From: Clostridiales bacterium | Lineage (GTDB): Bacteria > Bacillota > Clostridia > Lachnospirales > Lachnospiraceae | Reading direction: 5' to 3' | NCBI GenBank assembly: GCA_029010495.1 | Contig: JAQXKO010000024.1 | Coordinates: forward strand, 1 to 64,000 | DNA length: 64,000 nucleotides | Shown here: positions 58,096 to 64,000 of the stretch, piece after piece | How positions within the stretch are numbered: the stretch's first letter is position 1 | How the letters are laid out: each line of letters opens with the position of its first letter | Program-made: the position numbers and the translations under genes | Notes under the pieces: model-generated | Seen by the model: only the letters and a program-made list of their open reading frames with translations | Told to the model about the DNA's origin: nothing | Databases searched by the model: none

Positions 58096-60149
58096 TATTT
58101 TACCCTCTTTTCCGTATCATAAATTGAGAATATCCAGTCTCCCTCTCCCTCACGGTACACAACATCGTATGTCTCTGCGATAACCCTCTCATTAACTTCA
58201 TATAAATCATTAGTCCTTACGGCATAATCCACAATTATGAATCTGATATTATTTTTTCTTACAAGCTCATCAAGTGTGGCACTGTCATAGGCACCAAACA
58301 TCTGCTTTGCCTGCTCCTCGCGGTAATATGTGTCATAGCCTGCACTCCATGCATAATATGGCCAGCCATAGTAAAGCATGCCGCCTCCGAGAACCACTTC
58401 GTTAAGCGAGTACCAGTCTGAAAGAAATATATCCTGTGCGTCGGAATTATCAATAATCCACTTTGTGACATTGCTCTCCATATTAAGTACCAGCATGCCG
58501 CCGCGGTTTGGATCATTTCTCTTTGCAATGGTATACAGATCATAGACACCGGTTAATGTAAGAGCCGCTAAAAGCATTGTTGCCACTACTTTTGAGGCTA
58601 TACCTTTTTTCTTATAAACCTTGTAAATCAATGCGGCCACAAATACATTAACAAGCATACATGATATCATAATATACTTATGATTGACTGCGGTATCTAC
58701 CGTCATACGGAAAGTTACGGCGAAGACAAGCGGTGCAATAAAAGCAATCATTATCCATTTGTAATATCCGTTAACAAGAAGAAATACCGCAATGATGACA
58801 AACGGTAATATTCCAAGAAGTGTCTTAAGATAGCTGCATATACCGAAGAAAGAAGGCACCTCCGCCAGAAATCCCGGCTCATATCTCAGACTTAACGCAC
58901 TTCCGTTAATAAAAAATGATGACTGCAGATAAGACAAGCCGACTGTGATAACAGCCATCAGAAGATACGAAAAACGACCGTCTGAAATCAACGCAAGCAT
59001 AAATAATACAAGAAGTGCCGCAATGACACACGCTCCGTTAAAAAATGCTCCTGCTCCGAGCATAATTCCTACAAATACGGGTATCATCGGGCTTCCGGAA
59101 AAATAACCCTGCTTTGTTCCAAAGCTGTTTCTTATAAATCTGCCTGCCGCTACTCCAAAGGAATCCTCTTCACACTGAACAGTCATTAATCTGTTAAAGC
59201 TGTCAAAAGTATATTGGAGCATTATCATTACTGCAATAATTATTAAACATAATCCCAAAGCAAGATGGCGCTGATTTATATATACATTCAGATTCCAAAG
59301 TCCCCAGTCCTCGTGAATAGTTTCACCAAGAAAATTATTATTTTCCTTCAGATATGTCAAAACATCCTGAATCTTTCCGCCATATTTGCCAAGATAAGAA
59401 AACAAAGCCGAACCGCTTCTGAACAGAAAAAGGACGATAGCGATATATCCTACTCCGCGTTTTGAAAAAAGCTTAACGGCAAGTGAATATAAAAGCATGC
59501 AGACGCAGATAAAGCAGATTATGCTTGGCAGGTTAAATGCAACATCTATTCGCAATCCGAGATATTCAAGCATCCCAACAAAAAACTGGAACATAAAATG
59601 ATACTTTATGTCCTCGCCGGCAAAGTGGGAATATGTAGTCGGGAAATTACTTCCCTTAGAAAAGGAGCGTATCATTCCGATATGAGGTGAAAAATCACTC
59701 ATTACCGACACACCCACATTAAGATTGTCACCCGAGACATAAAATGACGAAACCATGAGAATCGTTGCAAATACAGAAATAATTGTGAATATTATTCCGT
59801 CCGAGAATGTTGCGCCTTCAAATATTTTTTTGAAATAAGATATATATGTTTTTCTTCTGATGATAAGAGAAAGGAAAAACAATACGGCACCGGTCATAAA
59901 AGAAACAGATATACCCACAGACATCGGATCAGTCAGTCCTCTGCTGCAATATGCTGCAATATATGAAGCCCATGAAATTAATACAATTCCCAGTACTGTC
60001 GATAAAGAAAAAATAAAAAATACCGAAGGAAATTTTATCTTTTTTCCTGTATAGGTTGTATCAAAAAAGCTAAATAAACCGGGCATTAACAGACATACAA
60101 GCGAGTAGCCTGTCAATATACACATCAAAAAAAAACATATACCTATCAT
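58095..60149 (-). CDS. GT-C-like polytopic membrane protein
   Basis: A 684-residue protein with about fourteen membrane segments and a C-terminal extracellular region (about 560-684). The first large loop holds MSDFSPHIGMIRSFSKGSNF and GEDIKYHFMFQF, paralleling the Asp loop and IxYYY block of the downstream YYY protein, so the two are probably distant paralogues. The start at 60149 (MIGICFF) follows AAAGGA; the frame extends upstream only through a TTG codon. It overlaps GT2 by one base and starts 30 bases after recG. Confidence 0.78.
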   Translation of the reverse strand: MIGICFFLMCILTGYSLVCLLMPGLFSFFDTTYTGKKIKFPSVFFIFSLSTVLGIVLISWASYIAAYCSRGLTDPMSVGISVSFMTGAVLFFLSLIIRRKTYISYFKKIFEGATFSDGIIFTIISVFATILMVSSFYVSGDNLNVGVSVMSDFSPHIGMIRSFSKGSNFPTTYSHFAGEDIKYHFMFQFFVGMLEYLGLRIDVAFNLPSIICFICVCMLLYSLAVKLFSKRGVGYIAIVLFLFRSGSALFSYLGKYGGKIQDVLTYLKENNNFLGETIHEDWGLWNLNVYINQRHLALGLCLIIIAVMIMLQYTFDSFNRLMTVQCEEDSFGVAAGRFIRNSFGTKQGYFSGSPMIPVFVGIMLGAGAFFNGACVIAALLVLFMLALISDGRFSYLLMAVITVGLSYLQSSFFINGSALSLRYEPGFLAEVPSFFGICSYLKTLLGILPFVIIAVFLLVNGYYKWIMIAFIAPLVFAVTFRMTVDTAVNHKYIMISCMLVNVFVAALIYKVYKKKGIASKVVATMLLAALTLTGVYDLYTIAKRNDPNRGGMLVLNMESNVTKWIIDNSDAQDIFLSDWYSLNEVVLGGGMLYYGWPYYAWSAGYDTYYREEQAKQMFGAYDSATLDELVRKNNIRFIIVDYAVRTNDLYEVNERVIAETYDVVYREGEGDWIFSIYDTEKRVK

Positions 60150-60178
60150 TGCTGCATGTCCTTTCAAATCATCACATA

Positions 60179-62206
60179 TCAGTATACCATATATCCACTG
60201 TCCGTTACAATGGATTTTTTAATTTCAAACATTTTAGTTGTCGTATCGCAGTCCAGTCTATCGGCACATTCCTTTGCAAGACTCATAATCCCGGTATCCC
60301 TTACGGCATCGGCAAGTACGAACTGCCTGTCACCACTCTGTCTTACACCAAAAAAATCTCCGGGACCTCTTGTTGTCATATCCTGACCGGCAATATAAAA
60401 TCCATCATTTGAGCCTGCTACCACATCCATACGCTGCTTGATTTTCTCACTGTTCTTTCCCGTCATAAATATACAGTAAGACTGGTCGCCTCCCCTTCCG
60501 ACACGCCCTCTCATCTGATGAAGCTGTGCCAGTCCGAATTTTTCCGCGTTTTCTATAAGAATTACGGTTGCATTAGGAACATTAACTCCTACCTCAATTA
60601 CAGTTGTTGATACAAGTATATCAATTTTCCCGCTTGAGAAACGATCCATTATATCATTTTTAACATCAGACTTTAATCTGCCGTGCATTATCTCTATCGA
60701 GACCGTTTCTTCAAAATATTCTCTCAAAATATCAGTATAATTTGTGACTGCCGCGGCATTAAGCTTTTCGTTTTCTTCAACAAGAGGACATATGATATAG
60801 GCCTGATGACCTGACTTTATCTCCTTATATATAAAACGGTAGACCTTTTCCCTCATATTTTCATCAGCAACACAGTTTTTAATCGGAAGACGGTCGCCAG
60901 GCTTGGTCTTAATTACGGAAACATCCATATTTCCGTACAACATAAGCGCATATGTTCTCGGAATCGGTGTGGCACTCATAAGCAGAACATGAGGATTTTC
61001 GCCCTTAAGCATTATCGCCTCGCGCTGTCTTACTCCAAATCTGTGCTGTTCATCAATAACGCAGAGAGCAAGTTTTTTAAATGAGACCTTTTCAGATATA
61101 GCCGCATGTGTTCCGATAATTATGTCAGCCTCCCCGTTTTTGATGCTGTCATATACGGCTCTTTTCTCTGACGCCTTAATGTTGCTTACAAGAAGCACAC
61201 AATTAATTCCATACGGTTTAAGCATTTTTTCAAAATATTGAAAATGCTGCTTTGCAAGAACCTCCGTAGGTGCAAGCAGACAGCCCTGACAGCCGGCCTT
61301 TACCGTATTTACGAGACTTAGTAAAGCCAGAATTGTCTTACCCGAGCCGACATCACCCTGTATAAGCCTCTGCATAATTTTACCCGAGGACATGTCGTCA
61401 CTTATTTCACCATATGCGGTAAGCTGGTCCTCTGTCAGTCTGAACGGCAGCCTGTTAATAATATCCTCCGCAGTTTCCGAGGAATTAATTAAAATGCCCG
61501 GTGCTGCTTCGCTCTCATTATTGTTTAATGCCTTAAGCCTCAAAAAGAAAAACAGAAACTCATCAAAAATAAGACGTCTCAACGCACCTGTTACAGACTC
61601 CTCATCTGACGGATTATGAATTCCCTTATAGGCTTCCTTTAACGTTATCAGACCGTATTCTTCTTTTACCTTACTCGGAAGATAGTCATTTATTTTTGTA
61701 TCATTAACTGCGATTTTGCATGCCTTTCGAACAGTATTCTGCGAAAGTCCTTCCGTAAGCGAATATACAGGCAGAAGCACGTTAATTAACTCCCTGTATT
61801 CATTTACGTTATAAATCTTTGGCTGGACAATAACATTCTGTCCTTTTGAAACTGTATATATGCCTCTGAACACATATAATGTTCCGGGCTTAACATAATT
61901 TTTTATGTACGGTGAATTAAACCATTTTAATGTTACTGAACCCGAATCATCTTTTATATTTACGGTAGTGACAGTCCTACCGCCGATTCTGAAGGTGGAC
62001 GGCGCACGGTTAACATATCCCTGTACGGTAACCTCTCCCTTTTCCTTAAGAGCGGATATTGACAAAGGGTAGGAAAAGCTTTCATACCGAAACGGATAGT
62101 GACAAAGAAGCTCACCCACGGTATTTATTCCAAGCTTTGAAAACAATAATGCGGTCTTATCTCCTATGCCCTTAATCGCTTTTACATTTTCCTGCGTCGA
62201 AAGCAT
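60179..62206 (-). CDS. recG: ATP-dependent DNA helicase RecG
   Basis: Rescues stalled replication forks by branch migration. The 675-residue protein has an N-terminal OB/wedge domain (about 1-160), the Walker A block QGDVGSGKT, DEQHRFGVRQREAI and LMSATPIPRT of the SF2 helicase core, and the C-terminal GRVGRGGDQSYCIF and FFGVRQSGD motifs typical of RecG. It lies 30 bases upstream of the membrane glycosylation genes and 155 bases downstream of the FakA-like gene, from which a terminator separates it. Confidence 0.96.
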   Translation of the reverse strand: MLSTQENVKAIKGIGDKTALLFSKLGINTVGELLCHYPFRYESFSYPLSISALKEKGEVTVQGYVNRAPSTFRIGGRTVTTVNIKDDSGSVTLKWFNSPYIKNYVKPGTLYVFRGIYTVSKGQNVIVQPKIYNVNEYRELINVLLPVYSLTEGLSQNTVRKACKIAVNDTKINDYLPSKVKEEYGLITLKEAYKGIHNPSDEESVTGALRRLIFDEFLFFFLRLKALNNNESEAAPGILINSSETAEDIINRLPFRLTEDQLTAYGEISDDMSSGKIMQRLIQGDVGSGKTILALLSLVNTVKAGCQGCLLAPTEVLAKQHFQYFEKMLKPYGINCVLLVSNIKASEKRAVYDSIKNGEADIIIGTHAAISEKVSFKKLALCVIDEQHRFGVRQREAIMLKGENPHVLLMSATPIPRTYALMLYGNMDVSVIKTKPGDRLPIKNCVADENMREKVYRFIYKEIKSGHQAYIICPLVEENEKLNAAAVTNYTDILREYFEETVSIEIMHGRLKSDVKNDIMDRFSSGKIDILVSTTVIEVGVNVPNATVILIENAEKFGLAQLHQMRGRVGRGGDQSYCIFMTGKNSEKIKQRMDVVAGSNDGFYIAGQDMTTRGPGDFFGVRQSGDRQFVLADAVRDTGIMSLAKECADRLDCDTTTKMFEIKKSIVTDSGYMVY

Positions 62207-62310
62207 TTTACCCTCCTTATTTTATGTATTATTATAATTCTGAAATATTTTTAAGAATGAATATACCATCCGGACACATTTCAGATTAAATCATTCATAA
62301 ATAATTATAA

Positions 62311-62340
62311 ACAAAAAAGACAGCTCATTCAAGCTGTCTT
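62311..62340 (-). terminator. Terminator after the fakA-like gene
   Basis: 10-bp stem AAAGACAGCT / AGCTGTCTTT with a 6-base loop, followed on the minus strand by a T tract. Confidence 0.82.
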
Positions 62341-62360
62341 TCATTAATATTTATTAAATA

Positions 62361-64000
62361 TTATTCAACTGAAACTACATAGTAGTAAACCGGCTGACCG
62401 GCATTATGAACCTCTACGTCAACAAAATCAAATTCCTGCATGATTCTGTCAGCAAGCTTACATGCACTGTCTTCGTCAATATCGGCACCGTAATAAACCG
62501 ATACAACCTCTGAATCATCATCAACAAGTTTCTTAACAGTATCGAAGGCTGTATCATTAATATCCTTACCGACTGCCACGATGCCCTTGTCGGAAATACC
62601 CATTATATCGTCAACATGGATTTCATGACCGTCAATCGAAGTATCACGGACAGCATAAGTAATCTGACCCGTTTTAACGGCAGCGATACCTTCAAGCATA
62701 GCCTCCTCATTTGCCTCAGGTGTTTCAGAATCCATAAAATTAATAAGTGCCGAAATACCCTGAGGAATAGTCTTTGTAGGAATCACGATAATATTCTTAT
62801 CCTCTGTTAAATCTCTGGCCTGTGAAGCTGCCAGAATAATATTTGAATTGTTTGGAAGAATAAAAATATTTTCAGCATTTACCTTATCAATGGCATTTAA
62901 CATATCCTCAGTACTAGGATTCATTGTCTGACCGCCTTTAATAATACAATCAGCGCCAAAGCTTCTGAATATATCATTCATACCATCGCCGACCGAAACA
63001 GTGATAAATCCATATTTTTTCTTTGGTTCTTCATTCTTTTTTTCTTCCGAAGCGGCTTTGCTTTCCGTACTCATGATAACACGTTCATTATGCTCTTCTC
63101 TCATATTATCAATCTTCATGCTTGTAAGCTGACCAAATGTAAGTGCCTTTTGAATTGCAAGACCCGGATCATTTGTATGAACATGCACTTTAACGATATC
63201 GTCCATGGCTACGCATACAATTGAATCACCGATTGACTCAAGAAATGACTTAAATTCAAGCTCCTGAGGCATAAGAAATTCCTTCTCAAGAAGAATTATA
63301 AACTCTGTACAATAACCAAATTTTATATCTGCTGTAGAAATGTTATCATTGGCTGCTCCCTTAGGACTATCTGAAGCCTTTTGTTCAAAAACAGTATCAA
63401 ATGGTATCTCCTGACCCAGATATGCATCTCTTACGCCAAGTAATATTTCAACAAGGCCCTGTCCGCCCGAGTCAACAACTCCTGCTTCCTTAAGTACAGG
63501 CAATAACTCAGGAGTATTATCAAGAGCTATCTGCATTGCCTCAATAACCTGCCTGCCGAATTCTGCAAGATCATAAACCTCGCCTGAAATCTCAGCAGCC
63601 TTTTCAGCGCCTGCTCTTGCAACAGTAAGAATTGTACCCTCCTTTGGCTTCATAACAGCCTTATATGCAGTTTCTACGGCTTTTTCACAAGCCTCGGCAA
63701 GAATTAACGTATCTATCTCCTCACAACTTCCGATAACCTTGCAGAATCCTCTTAAGAGCTGTGAAAGGATAACACCCGAATTTCCTCTTGCACCGCGCAG
63801 AGAACCACTTGAAATAGCCTTTGCGAGTGAAGCCATCGAAGGCTCTTCGAGCCTTGCAACCTCTTTCGCAGCGGAAAGAATTGTAAGTGTCATGTTAGTA
63901 CCTGTATCACCATCCGGAACAGGAAATACATTTAGTTCGTTAATTATCTCTTTTTTTGATTCAATACGCTTTGCTCCCGCCAAAAACATTTTTTTAAGGA
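62361..64000 (-). CDS. DAK-phosphatase/FakA-type kinase (YloV family), N-terminus outside window
   Basis: The frame continues into the window edge (codons LKK precede the Met at 63989), matching the common FKKMFLAGA start of YloV proteins, so a few N-terminal residues are missing. The N-terminal DhaL-like domain shows NVFPVPDGDTGTNM, GARGNSGVI and VDSGGQGLVEI, the ATP-binding residues; a central domain and a C-terminal DegV-facing domain follow (IFILPNNSNIILAA, PTKTIPQGISALI). In Gram-positives the FakA family phosphorylates fatty acids with a FakB partner, and it may also be a ligand-binding protein. recG downstream is in the arrangement common in Firmicutes. Confidence 0.93.
   Translation of the reverse strand, partial: LKKMFLAGAKRIESKKEIINELNVFPVPDGDTGTNMTLTILSAAKEVARLEEPSMASLAKAISSGSLRGARGNSGVILSQLLRGFCKVIGSCEEIDTLILAEACEKAVETAYKAVMKPKEGTILTVARAGAEKAAEISGEVYDLAEFGRQVIEAMQIALDNTPELLPVLKEAGVVDSGGQGLVEILLGVRDAYLGQEIPFDTVFEQKASDSPKGAANDNISTADIKFGYCTEFIILLEKEFLMPQELEFKSFLESIGDSIVCVAMDDIVKVHVHTNDPGLAIQKALTFGQLTSMKIDNMREEHNERVIMSTESKAASEEKKNEEPKKKYGFITVSVGDGMNDIFRSFGADCIIKGGQTMNPSTEDMLNAIDKVNAENIFILPNNSNIILAASQARDLTEDKNIIVIPTKTIPQGISALINFMDSETPEANEEAMLEGIAAVKTGQITYAVRDTSIDGHEIHVDDIMGISDKGIVAVGKDINDTAFDTVKKLVDDDSEVVSVYYGADIDEDSACKLADRIMQEFDFVDVEVHNAGQPVYYYVVSVE

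Noticed and set aside
1-64000. tRNA, rRNA, CRISPR array, insertion sequence, phage genes or replication origin
   Set aside because: I looked through every spacer and found no sequence with the needed structure or coding content.

Overview
This 64 kb window looks like a chromosomal segment of a low-GC, anaerobic Clostridia-type Firmicute, most likely a member of the Lachnospiraceae. The reasons are A+T-rich spacers with compact intrinsic terminators, strong GGAGG ribosome binding sites, an anaerobic NrdG, a GGGtGRT-family protein, ABC-F and OPT proteins, a PotABCD operon, LuxS, and several small lineage-type membrane proteins and lipoproteins. No rRNA, tRNA, CRISPR array, transposase or integrase was seen. 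About two thirds of the genes lie on the minus strand.

Layout. 1-6.2 kb: end of a GGGtGRT gene, serS, an unknown membrane protein, a eukaryotic-type hisA, and a uracil salvage pair (uraA-upp). 6.2-10.4 kb (minus): histidine phosphatase, rlmH, a CorC/HlyC-type CBS protein, an orphan mazF and a bifunctional NAD(P)HX repair enzyme. 10.6-14.4 kb: an ABC-F ATPase, a GntR regulator, nrdG and a tiny Cys/Gly-rich protein. 14.5-20 kb (minus): two unknown membrane proteins, an operon of PqqD-like protein, membrane-tethered protein and lipoprotein, an OPT transporter, and a PQ-loop/degenerate SGNH pair. 20.2-22.3 kb: a LysR regulator and aroC. 22.4-29.4 kb (minus): potABCD with a structured leader, a D-2-hydroxyacid dehydrogenase and a CPBP protease. 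29.6-31.2 kb: luxS plus two unknown genes. 31.2-36.8 kb: aroA, leuS, a DedA protein and pyrF. 36.9-40.3 kb: a TPP riboswitch and thiT facing a RecJ-thiamine pyrophosphokinase fusion. 40.5-49 kb: secDF, a P-loop-like protein with a GC-rich patch, a CYTH protein, small membrane proteins, an ABC transporter without a binding protein, and a ZIP transporter. 49-52.7 kb: aconitase-icd under a strong promoter carrying a GntR-like palindrome. 52.7-64 kb (minus): htrA, a three-gene membrane glycosylation module (YYY/DUF2298 protein with YD-like tail, GT2, second GT-C-like protein), recG and a fakA/yloV-type gene cut by the window end.

How it fits together. Several modules are coherent: uracil uptake plus phosphoribosylation; thiamine uptake under TPP control next to a thiamine pyrophosphokinase fused to RecJ; the oxidative branch from citrate to 2-oxoglutarate; polyamine import; chorismate-pathway enzymes (aroA, aroC) at separate loci; and lipid-linked sugar synthesis with membrane glycosyltransferases.

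The observations I would look at first are the RecJ-TPK fusion, the Cys/Gly-rich microprotein, the orphan PqqD-like operon, the YYY/GT2/GT-C module with its YD-like tail, the GC-rich patch inside the gene at 42.9-43.8 kb, the potA leader hairpin, and the divergent LeuRS editing motif. All functional statements rest on reading motifs by eye; no database search was run.
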